Assembly (NCBI GenBank): GCA_902555465.1
Contig: CACDSN010000002.1
Coordinates: forward strand, 35,900 to 99,899
Direction of reading: 5' to 3'
Source of the DNA: an uncultured Pelagibacteraceae bacterium
Lineage (GTDB): Bacteria > Pseudomonadota > Alphaproteobacteria > Pelagibacterales > Pelagibacteraceae
Length of the DNA: 64,000 nucleotides
Shown here in pieces: positions 37,078 to 45,750 of the stretch. A model generated the notes under the pieces. The model did not search any database. It saw only the letters and a list, made by a program, of their open reading frames with translations, and was not told the origin of the DNA. Each line of letters opens with the position of its first letter. The stretch's first letter is position 1. Position numbers and translations under genes: made by a program.

Positions 37078-38531
37078 TGCTTAATATAACAACTTCTGAA
37101 TTTAAAAGAAATCATATAAATAAAAAAAATCAAATTTTATTTCATACAATTAGTTCTAATGGAGAAAAAGAGACTGAAAATTTAATTAATAATTTTTTAA
37201 TTGAAAGAAATAGTTTTATATTTGAATCAGTTGAAAAAGGAAAAATTAAAGGCAGATATACAATATTAGGCAGAAATCCAGATTTAATATGGGAATTTCA
37301 AGGAAATAAATGTAAACAAATAATTAACAATAAAATTAAAATACTAAATAGTTCTCCAAAAAATACAATTGATCAAATTATTGAAAGTTTTAAATTTGAT
37401 ATACCTAATGAATTGCCCAACATAAGTTCTATAATTTCAGGATATTTTTCATATGATATAATTCGATATATTGAGAAAATTCCTAATAAATGTAAAGACG
37501 ACCTAAAAATTCCAGATGTTAGACTAATCAGACCAAAATCACTTATTATTCTTGATAATCTTGAAAAAAAAATTCACTTTATAAGAAATTTTTTTAAAGA
37601 GGAGAAAGTTAAAAATTATTTTCAAACATACGAGAATATAAAATCTGATATTGAGAATTTAATATTTCTCGCAAACAATGAAAATTTTTATGAAAAAGAG
37701 AAAAAAAAATTAAAAGTAAAAATTAAATCAAATATTAACAAACAGAGATTTTTAAATAATGTAATTAAAGCTAAAAAATACATCAAAAAAGGTGATATTT
37801 TTCAAGTTGTTCTAAGTCAAAGATTTAAGGCAAAATTACAAAAGGATCCTATTGAGGTATATAAAAAACTTAGAGTTACAAACCCTTCTCCTTTCATGTA
37901 TTTTTTTAACTTTAAAGACTTTCAAATCATAGGTGCAAGTCCTGAAATACTTGTAAGATTAAGAGATGATCAAGTAACTATTCGACCAATTGCAGGTACT
38001 AGACCAAGAGGTAAAAATAAAAAACAAGATATTTTTTATGAAAAAGATCTTTTAAAAGATAAAAAGGAACTGGCTGAACATTTAATGCTTTTAGATTTGG
38101 GGAGAAATGATGCTGGAAGGGTTTCACAAATTAATACTGTTAAAGTTACTGAAAAATTTAAAATAGAAAAATATTCACATGTGATGCATATAGTTTCAAA
38201 CGTAGTTGGAAAATTTAATAATAAATTTAGTAAATTTGATACTTTATTGTCTGGTTTTCCGGCAGGAACTGTATCTGGGGCTCCAAAAATACGTGCAATG
38301 GAAATTATAGATGAATTAGAAACTACTAAACGGAAAGTTTATGCAGGAGGAATAGGTTATTTTACAGCTGCGGGTGAATTTGATACTTGTATTGCTTTAA
38401 GAACAGCTGTTGCAAAAGATGGATATTTATATGCACAAGCAGGTGCTGGTATAGTTGCAGATAGTAAGCCTATAAACGAATACATCGAGACTGAAAACAA
38501 AGCTAAAGCCTTAATAAAAGCAATGGAGTAA
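37077..38531 (+). CDS. trpE: Anthranilate synthase component I
   Basis: Converts chorismate and ammonia to anthranilate. The chorismate-binding domain is clear: GDIFQVVLSQRF near residue 240, GASPEILVRL near 285, RPIAGTRPRG near 303, LLDLGRNDAGRV near 340, and the C-terminal GFPAGTVSGAPKIRAMEII and GAGIVADSKP. 484 residues is close to the usual 500. Its start shares a base with the stop of the PpiD-like gene (TAATG). No leader peptide or attenuator separates it from that gene. Confidence 0.97.
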   Translation: MLNITTSEFKRNHINKKNQILFHTISSNGEKETENLINNFLIERNSFIFESVEKGKIKGRYTILGRNPDLIWEFQGNKCKQIINNKIKILNSSPKNTIDQIIESFKFDIPNELPNISSIISGYFSYDIIRYIEKIPNKCKDDLKIPDVRLIRPKSLIILDNLEKKIHFIRNFFKEEKVKNYFQTYENIKSDIENLIFLANNENFYEKEKKKLKVKIKSNINKQRFLNNVIKAKKYIKKGDIFQVVLSQRFKAKLQKDPIEVYKKLRVTNPSPFMYFFNFKDFQIIGASPEILVRLRDDQVTIRPIAGTRPRGKNKKQDIFYEKDLLKDKKELAEHLMLLDLGRNDAGRVSQINTVKVTEKFKIEKYSHVMHIVSNVVGKFNNKFSKFDTLLSGFPAGTVSGAPKIRAMEIIDELETTKRKVYAGGIGYFTAAGEFDTCIALRTAVAKDGYLYAQAGAGIVADSKPINEYIETENKAKALIKAME

Positions 38532-38535
38532 ATAA

Positions 38536-39105
38536 GTGTCGAAAATACTTTTGATAGATAACTACGATAGTTTTACATATAACCTTTATCATTATATTTC
38601 GTCATTTAATAAAAATATTGATGTTAAAAGAAATGATCAAGTGAATTCAAAAGATATTATTAAAAATAAATATAAAAAAATAATTATTTCACCTGGACCT
38701 GGAAACCCTAATCAAGCTGGAAACTGTTTAAAAATAGTGAAAGATTTTTATAATAAAATTCCAATCTTAGGAGTTTGTTTAGGTCATCAAATAATTGGAC
38801 AAGTTTTTGGATCAAAAATTGTTCAAGCTAAAAAACTTATGCACGGAAAAACTAGTATAATAAAAAATAAGAAACTTGGTATATTAAAAGGAATAGAAAG
38901 CAAATTTACAGCCACTAGATATCATAGTCTAATTGTAGATAAAGCTAGTTTATCTAAAGAATTAATAGTAACAGCAACAACAGATAACAACATAATAATG
39001 GGTTTAATGCATAATAAGTATCAAATTCATGGTGTACAATTTCATCCTGAAAGTATTAATACAAAAGTTGGCATGAAAATTATCGAAAACTTTATTAAAA
39101 TATAA
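38536..39105 (+). CDS. trpG: Anthranilate synthase component II, glutamine amidotransferase
   Basis: Supplies ammonia from glutamine to TrpE. The start codon is GTG (38536-38538), 4 bp after trpE. Class I amidotransferase residues: IDNYDSFTYNL at the start, oxyanion loop ISPGPGNP, nucleophile in LGVCLGHQIIG near residue 83, and His-Glu in GVQFHPESI near residue 172. 189 residues is standard. It could also serve PabB, as in organisms with a single TrpG. Confidence 0.95.
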   Translation: MSKILLIDNYDSFTYNLYHYISSFNKNIDVKRNDQVNSKDIIKNKYKKIIISPGPGNPNQAGNCLKIVKDFYNKIPILGVCLGHQIIGQVFGSKIVQAKKLMHGKTSIIKNKKLGILKGIESKFTATRYHSLIVDKASLSKELIVTATTDNNIIMGLMHNKYQIHGVQFHPESINTKVGMKIIENFIKI

Positions 39106-39106
39106 A

Positions 39107-40102
39107 ATGGAAAATTCTCTTAAAAAATTAAAAGATCTAATTGATCTTAGTTTCGAAGAGACAAAAGTCATATTCACAAAAATAATGAATGGAGAAGCTT
39201 CTGAGAATGAGGTGCATCAGTTTCTTACTTTACTATCTAATAAAGGTGAAGTTTCTAGTGAGATTGCAGCTGGTGTTTATGTTTTAAGAGATAAATCAAT
39301 AAGAGTTAATGTCTATGATGCAATCGATACTTGCGGTACGGGCGGTGATGGGAAAAATACTTTGAATATTTCGACAGCATCTGCGCTTTTATTGGCTTCT
39401 ATGGGTATTAAAGTCGCAAAACACGGGAATAAAGCCGTTTCATCAAAATGTGGTTCGGGAGATGTTTTGGAAAAATTAAATATAAATATTAATTTAGATG
39501 CAAAATCTGTGGAGGATAATATTAATAAATTAAATTTTGGTTTTATGTTTGCTCCAAATTTTCATTCAGCAATGAAATATGTGGCACCAGTAAGAAAAAA
39601 AATTGGTAAAAAAACTATATTTAATATGATTGGCCCATTAAGTAGCCCTGCCCTGGTTAAAAAACAAGTTGTTGGTGTTTTTGATAAAAAGCTTTTAAAA
39701 ATTTTTGCAAATGCATTAAAAGATTTGAAAATTTCGAATGCATGGATTGTTAATAGTGAAGATGGCTTAGATGAAATTTCACCATATTCAACTACTAATG
39801 TCTGCCAATTAAAAAATGGGGAAATAACAAATACTACAATTGATCCAGTTGAATTAAACATAAAGACTAAAGGTTTTGATACTATTTTAGGTCAAGATGC
39901 GGATTATAATTCAAAAAAAATAATTGATATTTTTAAAGGAGAAGATAATGATTTTTCTATTGCAGTTTGTTTAAACGCAGCAGCAGGATTAATTGTTTCT
40001 GAAGATAAAAATAACTTTAAAGAAGCATATGAAGAAACAAGAAATCATATTTTATCAGGAAAAGCTTTTAATCATCTAAAAAAAATTCAAAATGGAATCT
40101 AA
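39107..40102 (+). CDS. trpD: Anthranilate phosphoribosyltransferase
   Basis: Third protein of the tryptophan branch, attaching phosphoribose to anthranilate. The phosphoribosyl pyrophosphate-binding loop is DTCGTGGDGKNTLNIST near residue 75; KHGNKAVSSKCGSGDVLE near 105 and FMFAPNFHSAMKYV near 146 follow. 331 residues is normal. It overlaps trpC by 11 bp and begins 1 bp after trpG. Confidence 0.96.
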   Translation: MENSLKKLKDLIDLSFEETKVIFTKIMNGEASENEVHQFLTLLSNKGEVSSEIAAGVYVLRDKSIRVNVYDAIDTCGTGGDGKNTLNISTASALLLASMGIKVAKHGNKAVSSKCGSGDVLEKLNININLDAKSVEDNINKLNFGFMFAPNFHSAMKYVAPVRKKIGKKTIFNMIGPLSSPALVKKQVVGVFDKKLLKIFANALKDLKISNAWIVNSEDGLDEISPYSTTNVCQLKNGEITNTTIDPVELNIKTKGFDTILGQDADYNSKKIIDIFKGEDNDFSIAVCLNAAAGLIVSEDKNNFKEAYEETRNHILSGKAFNHLKKIQNGI

Positions 40103-40883
40103 TTCTCTAGATACAATTATAAATAAAAAAAAGCAAAAATTGAATTTATTAAAAAATAAATTTAAAATAGAAGATTTAACATACAAAATTAATAAATTTG
40201 ACAAATATTTAGACTTTAAAGAAAAAATTTATTCTAATTTATTAAAAGGAAAATTTTCATTAATTGCTGAAATTAAAAAGGCAAGTCCGTCTGCTGGTGT
40301 TATTATTAGAGATTACAATCCTGTAAAAATAGCAAAAATTTATCAAATAAATAAAGCAACGTGTTTATCTGTATTAACTGAAGAAGATTTTTTTAATGGT
40401 AGCTTAGATCATATTTCTAAAATTAAAGAAAAAGTAAATCTTCCTGTTTTATGTAAGGATTTTTTTATTGATAAATTTCAAATTCCATTAGCAAAAAGTT
40501 TTGGTGCTGATGCTATACTTTTGATTGTTGCTGCTTTGAGTCAAAATCAACTAGAAGAACTCTATAATACAGCTTTAGAATATAAGATGTCTGTAATAAT
40601 TGAAATTCATACTATAGAAGAGGCAAAAAAAATTATTGGTTTTAATAATGCAATAATAGGCATAAATAATAGAAATTTAAAAACACTTGAAACTGATTTA
40701 AAGAATACTTTTGAAATTTATAAAACTTTAAATAACTTTGATGGAATTATAATTTCTGAGAGTGGAATAAAAAATAAAGATGATGTTTTAAAAATTTCAA
40801 ATCAAACAAATATTAAAACCTTTTTAATTGGTGAATCATTATTAAAAAACTTAGATAGTAACTCTATATTTTCTATCCTTTAG
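40092..40883 (+). CDS. trpC: Indole-3-glycerol phosphate synthase
   Basis: Closes the indole ring from the TrpD product after isomerisation. TIM-barrel landmarks: LIAEIKKASPSAGVI near residue 57, VLCKDFFIDKFQIP near 117, IIGINNRNLKTLETDL near 190, and IISESGIKN near 220. 263 residues is typical. trpF, trpB and trpA are not in the window, as in most alphaproteobacteria where they form a second cluster. After the stop a weak CCTTTA/TATAGG stem with a run of T (near 40891-40914) could be a poor terminator. Confidence 0.96.
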   Translation: MESNSLDTIINKKKQKLNLLKNKFKIEDLTYKINKFDKYLDFKEKIYSNLLKGKFSLIAEIKKASPSAGVIIRDYNPVKIAKIYQINKATCLSVLTEEDFFNGSLDHISKIKEKVNLPVLCKDFFIDKFQIPLAKSFGADAILLIVAALSQNQLEELYNTALEYKMSVIIEIHTIEEAKKIIGFNNAIIGINNRNLKTLETDLKNTFEIYKTLNNFDGIIISESGIKNKDDVLKISNQTNIKTFLIGESLLKNLDSNSIFSIL

Positions 40884-40930
40884 TCAAAAACCCTTTATTT
40901 ATAGGCCTTTTTTTGGTTGTATTTTATTAA

Positions 40931-40945
40931 GAACTTTAATAGAAC
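40931..40945 (-). promoter_or_regulatory. LexA (SOS) box 1 upstream of lexA
   Basis: The sequence GAAC-TTTAATA-GAAC is an exact match, on the minus strand, to the alphaproteobacterial SOS box GTTC-N7-GTTC. Its spacer overlaps a candidate lexA -10 element TTTAAT (40935-40940), with TTGGTT 16 bases upstream as a possible -35. LexA bound here would block its own promoter. The match is read directly; binding is inferred from family knowledge. Confidence 0.75.
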
Positions 40946-40951
40946 ATAGAT

Positions 40952-40966
40952 GTACTTGATTTGTTC
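40952..40966 (+). promoter_or_regulatory. LexA (SOS) box 2, one mismatch, abutting the lexA start
   Basis: GTAC-TTGATTT-GTTC matches the direct-repeat SOS box with a single changed base in the first half. It ends one base before the preferred lexA ATG (40968). With box 1 it gives two direct-repeat sites 6 bp apart, in opposite orientation, suggesting tight autoregulation. The region also has an 8-bp inverted repeat (AACATAGA at 40943 and TCTATGTT at 40965). Confidence 0.6.
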
Positions 40967-40967
40967 T

Positions 40968-41645
40968 ATGTTAACAAAAAAACAAAAAAACCTATTACTT
41001 TTTATAAATAAAAAAATAAGAGGCACTGGTGTGTCTCCTTCTTATGAAGAAATGAAGTCTTCTTTAAATCTGAAGTCTAAATCTGGTATTCACAGACTAA
41101 TTAGTGCGTTAGAAGAGAGAGGATTTATTAAAAGATTGGCTCATAAAGCTCGTGCACTAGAAGTGGTAAAGTTACCAGAGACTGCCTCTGCGAATGATAT
41201 TTATAATTCTTTTTCACCAAGCGTAATTAAAGGTGGATTAAGTGATGTAAGTAAATCTAAGAAAAATGAAATATCTATATTAGGAAGCATTGCCGCTGGA
41301 ACACCGATAGAGGCAATTCAGAATGAAGTATCTAGAATTCCTTTACCTTCAAATATTGAGAATAATGGAGAATTTTTTGGTTTAAAAGTTAAAGGAGATT
41401 CAATGATAGAGGCTGGCATTAATGATGGTGATACAGTAATAATTAAAAAAGCTGATAGAGCAGAAAATGGAAAAATTGTAGTAGCATTAATTGATGATCA
41501 TGAAGCAATGTTAAAAAGAATAAGAATTAAAGGTAAAACTGTTGCTTTGGAGAGCGCTAACAGAAATTATGAGACAAAAATCTTTGGTCCAGATAGAGTT
41601 AAAGTGCAAGGAGTTTTGATATCTTTATATAGAAACTTCAACTAA
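40968..41645 (+). CDS. lexA: SOS-response repressor LexA
   Basis: DNA-damage repressor that cleaves itself when RecA is activated. I prefer ATG 40968 ([17 protein letters not shown]), the normal LexA start; the ORF-track start adds MYLICS and would put SOS box 2 inside the gene. The N-terminal winged helix has [25 protein letters not shown]. The cleavage bond Ala-Gly is in [11 protein letters not shown], the catalytic Ser in [14 protein letters not shown], and the catalytic Lys in DHEAMLKRI. 225 residues is normal for alphaproteobacteria. No ribosome-binding site is evident. Confidence 0.95.
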   Translation: MLTKKQKNLLLFINKKIRGTGVSPSYEEMKSSLNLKSKSGIHRLISALEERGFIKRLAHKARALEVVKLPETASANDIYNSFSPSVIKGGLSDVSKSKKNEISILGSIAAGTPIEAIQNEVSRIPLPSNIENNGEFFGLKVKGDSMIEAGINDGDTVIIKKADRAENGKIVVALIDDHEAMLKRIRIKGKTVALESANRNYETKIFGPDRVKVQGVLISLYRNFN

Positions 41646-41664
41646 AATAGTCTACAAAATATCT

Positions 41665-43065
41665 ATGAAAAAAGTTGCAACTCGTTTTGCACCCTCGCCC
41701 ACTGGTCCATTACATATTGGTGGCGTTAGAACTGCTCTGTTTAATTGGTTATACTCAAAAAATAAAGGTGGGTCTTTTTTTTTAAGAATTGAAGATACTG
41801 ATAAAGAAAGGTCAAAAGATGAATACAAAGATCAAATTATAAAATCACTTAGATGGATTGGTATTGAAAACGATGGAGACGAATATATTCAATCAAAAAA
41901 AATTAATGATCATATAAATGTTGCAAACGAATTACTGAAAAATGGACATGCATATAAATGTTATTGTTCTTCAGAAGAAATAGAGGAACAAAAAAAAAGA
42001 GCAAAACAAAAAAAAATTCCTTATATTTACGATAGAAAATGGAGAGACAAAAAAGAAACCGATGCTCCAAAAGATATTAAACCAGTAATAAGATTCAAAA
42101 GTAAAATTGATGGAACTACAGTATTAAAAGATTTAGTTCAAGGGAGTATTGAAATTGACAATAATACGATTGAAGATTTTATAATACTGAGAAATGATGG
42201 ATCTCCAACATATAACTTGTCAGCATCAGTTGACGATCATCAAATGAAGATGACACACATTATTAGAGGTGATGACCATAAAATAAATACCTTCAAACAA
42301 ATACAAATTTATCAAGCTATGAAATGGGAACTACCTTCATTTGCTCATATACCCTTGATACACACAATTGAGGGAAAAAAATTATCAAAGAGAGATAAGG
42401 CATCTACGCTAGATGATTATTCAAAAATTGGTATTATGCCAGATGCTCTTAGAAATTATCTTCTTAGATTAGGATGGTCTTATAAAGATAAAGAAATTTT
42501 CACTTTGGATGAGAGTATTAAACATTTTAATCTTGAAGGAATTGGCAAATCTCCATCGAAGCTAGATATGAGTAGAATTTTATCAATGAATGAGCACTAT
42601 ATTAAAAATATAAATGAAAATGATTTATTCAATCAACTAACAGAGTATTGCAAATTATATAAAAGTGAAATTAAGCCAGATAAGAAAGATAAGATTAAGA
42701 AATCACTTACCTTTCTAAAAAATAAAGCCAAAACCTTGGAAGATATATTTAATAATGGCCAATATATAATGGTAGACGAGGTCAATTTTAATCAAGATGA
42801 TATTAAGTTAATTGACGATAAGGCCAAAAAAGTCATTTCTGATTTTAATATTCAATTAGGTAGTGTTGATAAATTTAGCAAGGTAACATTGGAGCCAATA
42901 GTGAATGAACTCATCAAATCAAACTATACTAATTTTAAAGGTGTTGGACAGCCTTTAAGAATAGCTTTAACGGGTTCAAAATTTGGACCTGGTATTTATG
43001 ATATAATTATTTCTCTTGGAAAAGAGGAAGTAAAAAAAAGATTAACCAATAAGAAATTTTTTTAA
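41665..43065 (+). CDS. gltX: Glutamyl-tRNA synthetase
   Basis: Class I synthetase charging tRNA-Glu. The HIGH motif appears as APSPTGPLHIGGVRTALFNWL near residue 9-28 and KMSKS as KKLSKRDKASTLDD near residue 237. 466 residues is standard. Many alphaproteobacteria carry a second copy that charges tRNA-Gln for transamidation; this window has only one, in the place after lexA where the housekeeping copy is usual. It is 19 bp after lexA, and its 3' end overlaps lpxB by 24 bp. Confidence 0.95.
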   Translation: MKKVATRFAPSPTGPLHIGGVRTALFNWLYSKNKGGSFFLRIEDTDKERSKDEYKDQIIKSLRWIGIENDGDEYIQSKKINDHINVANELLKNGHAYKCYCSSEEIEEQKKRAKQKKIPYIYDRKWRDKKETDAPKDIKPVIRFKSKIDGTTVLKDLVQGSIEIDNNTIEDFIILRNDGSPTYNLSASVDDHQMKMTHIIRGDDHKINTFKQIQIYQAMKWELPSFAHIPLIHTIEGKKLSKRDKASTLDDYSKIGIMPDALRNYLLRLGWSYKDKEIFTLDESIKHFNLEGIGKSPSKLDMSRILSMNEHYIKNINENDLFNQLTEYCKLYKSEIKPDKKDKIKKSLTFLKNKAKTLEDIFNNGQYIMVDEVNFNQDDIKLIDDKAKKVISDFNIQLGSVDKFSKVTLEPIVNELIKSNYTNFKGVGQPLRIALTGSKFGPGIYDIIISLGKEEVKKRLTNKKFF

Positions 43066-44178
43066 TACCAAACAAGCTTCATCAGACGATGAAGTTTTTG
43101 ATCTGATTTTAATTAAAGTTTCCTCACAATCATTAATTTGTTTCTTCATTAATTCAGGATTTTTTAAGAAATATACAACCGAATTATAAATCTCTTTAGC
43201 ATTACATTCTTTTTGAATTAACTCTGGAATTATTTCTTTATTATTAATAATATTAATTATGTTAGCAAATCTTATTTTGACTAACATTTTAACAATTAAA
43301 AAATTTAAAAAATTCATTTTATAGATAATTATAGAAGGAACTTTTGCATTACAGATTTCAAGAGAAACTGTGCCAGATTTAGAAACTGCAAAAGTAGATT
43401 TATTTAGTATTTGTTTTTTTATATTTTCGTCAGAAATAACTTCGACATTTTTTAAATTTACATAACTAATCTTTTCACTAATTAAATTTTTATTTTGATC
43501 AGTTGCATGAAATACAAAAGTTAAATTATTAAATTTTGTATTCATCAATTTTATAAAATCAATTAATATAGGTAAAAGTAAATTTACTTCAGATGATCTG
43601 CTCCCTGAAAAAACAGAAATAATTTTTTTATCTTTTGATATAAAGTTAGATAGATCTGTTTTATCTTTTAAATCTTGTTCTAATAAAGGATGACCTACAA
43701 AAGTATTTGGAATATTTTCTTTATCAAAATATTTTTTTTCAAAATCAAATAATAATAAAATATGATCTAGGAATTTTTTAAATTTTTTTACTCTACCCTC
43801 TCGCCAAATCCATACTTGTGGAGCTACATAATGAACTGTTTTAATCTTATTATTTAATTTTTTAACTTTTTCAGCAATTCTTAATGTAAAATCAGGACTA
43901 TCAACACTGAACAAAATATCCGGGTTAAATTTTATTATTTCCTCTACAGTTTTATTTATTTTATTCTTTATTTTGAAAATATTAAAAAAAACACTTGTGA
44001 AGCCAATGTAGGTGATTTCATTAAGATCAAAAATAGATTTTATTCCCAATGAAGCTAAATGTGTTCCACCAACACAAGAATACTCAATATTTGGATTATT
44101 TTTTTGAAGTTTAGATATAACTTTAGACGCAAGTTTATCTCCAGAAGGTTCCCCGGTTAATATAAAAATCTTTTTCAT
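43042..44178 (-). CDS. lpxB: Lipid-A-disaccharide synthase
   Basis: Glycosyltransferase (family 19) joining UDP-diacylglucosamine and lipid X into the lipid A disaccharide at the inner membrane. Start ILTGEPSGDKLASKVI is the LpxB signature, followed by CVGGTHLASLGI, SVDSPDFTLRIA, HYVAPQVWIWREGRVKK and LLFDFEKKYF, and FVGHPLLE. 378 residues is normal. It is last in the rpsB-to-lpxB run, with a 4-bp overlap with lpxI. Its 3' end overlaps the convergent gltX. Confidence 0.96.
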   Translation of the reverse strand: MKKIFILTGEPSGDKLASKVISKLQKNNPNIEYSCVGGTHLASLGIKSIFDLNEITYIGFTSVFFNIFKIKNKINKTVEEIIKFNPDILFSVDSPDFTLRIAEKVKKLNNKIKTVHYVAPQVWIWREGRVKKFKKFLDHILLLFDFEKKYFDKENIPNTFVGHPLLEQDLKDKTDLSNFISKDKKIISVFSGSRSSEVNLLLPILIDFIKLMNTKFNNLTFVFHATDQNKNLISEKISYVNLKNVEVISDENIKKQILNKSTFAVSKSGTVSLEICNAKVPSIIIYKMNFLNFLIVKMLVKIRFANIINIINNKEIIPELIQKECNAKEIYNSVVYFLKNPELMKKQINDCEETLIKIRSKTSSSDEACLVLKKFLIG

Positions 44179-44969
44179 TTTACTGAGATAAACATTTTAT
44201 TTTTATTAGCAAATTTAATACATTTGTTTTCATCTAAAAAAACGTGTTGTTTACTTTTTATAACAATCCCTTTTAATCCAGCTGTCTTACTTTGTTTTAA
44301 AGTTTTTAATCCAATAGTTGGAAGATCTACTCTCAAGTCTTGTTTCTTTTTTGGAAACTTGACTAAAACTCCGTGATTTCTAAATTTTTTACTTCTGCTT
44401 TTCTCGAGCATTTTTTTAGTTCCACCTTTTCCTTCTATAGAAACTACTTTTTTATTTCTAACTACAGCACCCTGGCTAAAATTATATTGTCTTAAATTAT
44501 TTAAAGTTTTTATTGCTTTTTTAATATCTAATTGATCATCTTTATTTGGTTTAATCTTTGAATAATTTCCCTTTTTTAATGAAAGTTCTGGATTAAATTT
44601 AAGCGAATTTTCAGTTTTTATCTTATTTTGAGATAATATTTTAATGATTTCTTTTAATATTGCTGCGTCTCCAAGTTTAGATGCTTTAATTATTCGAGGA
44701 ATATAATAAATACCTTTAAAATCTAATTTTAATTTTGAAAGGTTAGGTTTATTTACTTTTCCAGCAAATAGGACTTTTTTACAGTTATTTTCTTTAAGAA
44801 TATTAATCATTTTACCAAATTGACCTATAGAAACTGAATAAGATTTTCTTTCTTTTTTAAATTTTTTTGATTTTGACAAATCGATTATTAAATATTCTAT
44901 TTTTCTTTTTTTAACAGATTTAAGAATTTCTTTTGGAAAATCAGTATCGCCAAAAATTAATCCTATCAT
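44175..44969 (-). CDS. lpxI: UDP-2,3-diacylglucosamine pyrophosphatase LpxI
   Basis: Alphaproteobacterial alternative to LpxH that produces lipid X for LpxB. The 264-residue product follows the LpxI pattern: IGQFGKMINILKENNCKKVLFAGKVNKP near residue 47, LGDAAILKEI near 97, SQGAVVRNKKVVSIEGKGGT near 155, and LRVDLPTIGLKTLKQ near 208. It lies between lpxA and lpxB, the context that defined the family. It is slightly short (usual 270-280). Confidence 0.94.
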   Translation of the reverse strand: MIGLIFGDTDFPKEILKSVKKRKIEYLIIDLSKSKKFKKERKSYSVSIGQFGKMINILKENNCKKVLFAGKVNKPNLSKLKLDFKGIYYIPRIIKASKLGDAAILKEIIKILSQNKIKTENSLKFNPELSLKKGNYSKIKPNKDDQLDIKKAIKTLNNLRQYNFSQGAVVRNKKVVSIEGKGGTKKMLEKSRSKKFRNHGVLVKFPKKKQDLRVDLPTIGLKTLKQSKTAGLKGIVIKSKQHVFLDENKCIKFANKNKMFISVK

Positions 44970-44970
44970 T

Positions 44971-45750
44971 TTATGAAAATGGTGTGCAAATAGATCTTTT
45001 TTTATCTTTTGTTATAAAGTCAATTACATTCTTAACTAATGGATTTTCTTTAAAAGAACCATTTAATTTACTTATATTTTCATTGATATTATTCGTAGCA
45101 AAAATCTCTTTGTAAGCTTCGCTTAACCCTAAAATATCTTTATTTTCAAACTTAGCTCTTCTTAAACCTATTAAGTTTAATCCTTGTAATGAGTTTCTAT
45201 TTCCTGTTGATAATCCATAAGGTATTACGTCATGAAGTACGCCTGTCATTCCTCCAATCATTGCCATCTCACCAATTCTAGTAAATTGTTGTACTGCTGA
45301 ATTGCCACCTATAACTACATTATTTTCTATTGTTACATGTCCACCTAAAGGTACATTATTGGCTATAATCACATTATTACCAACTCTACAATCATGAGCA
45401 ATATGTGAGGAAATCATAAATAAACAATTGTTTCCTATTTTTGTTAATCCTCCTCCTCCAACTGTACCTGGATTTACTGTTACATATTCTCTAAATCTGT
45501 TGTTATCTCCAATTTCTAATAAAGTTTTTTCACCATTAAATTTCAAATCTTGAGGATCATTTCCTATTGATGCAAATGGATAGAAAGTATTTCCTTTCCC
45601 AATTTTTGTATTACCGGAAATATTTACGTGAGAATGAATTGTTACTTTCTCACCTATTTCAACATTTGGTCCAATTACTGTGAATGGTCCAATTTTTGCA
45701 GTTGAATGAATTTTTGCATTATTATCAATAATAGCTGTTTTATCTATCAT
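44971..45750 (-). CDS. lpxA: UDP-N-acetylglucosamine O-acyltransferase
   Basis: First step of lipid A synthesis, adding a hydroxyacyl chain from acyl carrier protein. The left-handed parallel beta-helix is visible as hexapeptide repeats (IHSTAKIGPFTVIGPNVEIG onwards) through residue 185, with the catalytic His in ISSHIAHDCRVG near residue 121 and the NRNSLQGLNLIGLRR segment that precedes the helical C-terminus. 259 residues is standard. Start overlaps lpxD by 4 bp. Confidence 0.96.
   Translation of the reverse strand: MIDKTAIIDNNAKIHSTAKIGPFTVIGPNVEIGEKVTIHSHVNISGNTKIGKGNTFYPFASIGNDPQDLKFNGEKTLLEIGDNNRFREYVTVNPGTVGGGGLTKIGNNCLFMISSHIAHDCRVGNNVIIANNVPLGGHVTIENNVVIGGNSAVQQFTRIGEMAMIGGMTGVLHDVIPYGLSTGNRNSLQGLNLIGLRRAKFENKDILGLSEAYKEIFATNNINENISKLNGSFKENPLVKNVIDFITKDKKRSICTPFS

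Noticed and set aside
40887-40920. Possible terminator after trpC
   Set aside because: The CCTTTA/TATAGG stem has an internal mismatch and only two G-C pairs at its base; the T-run follows, but the hairpin is too weak for a confident call.
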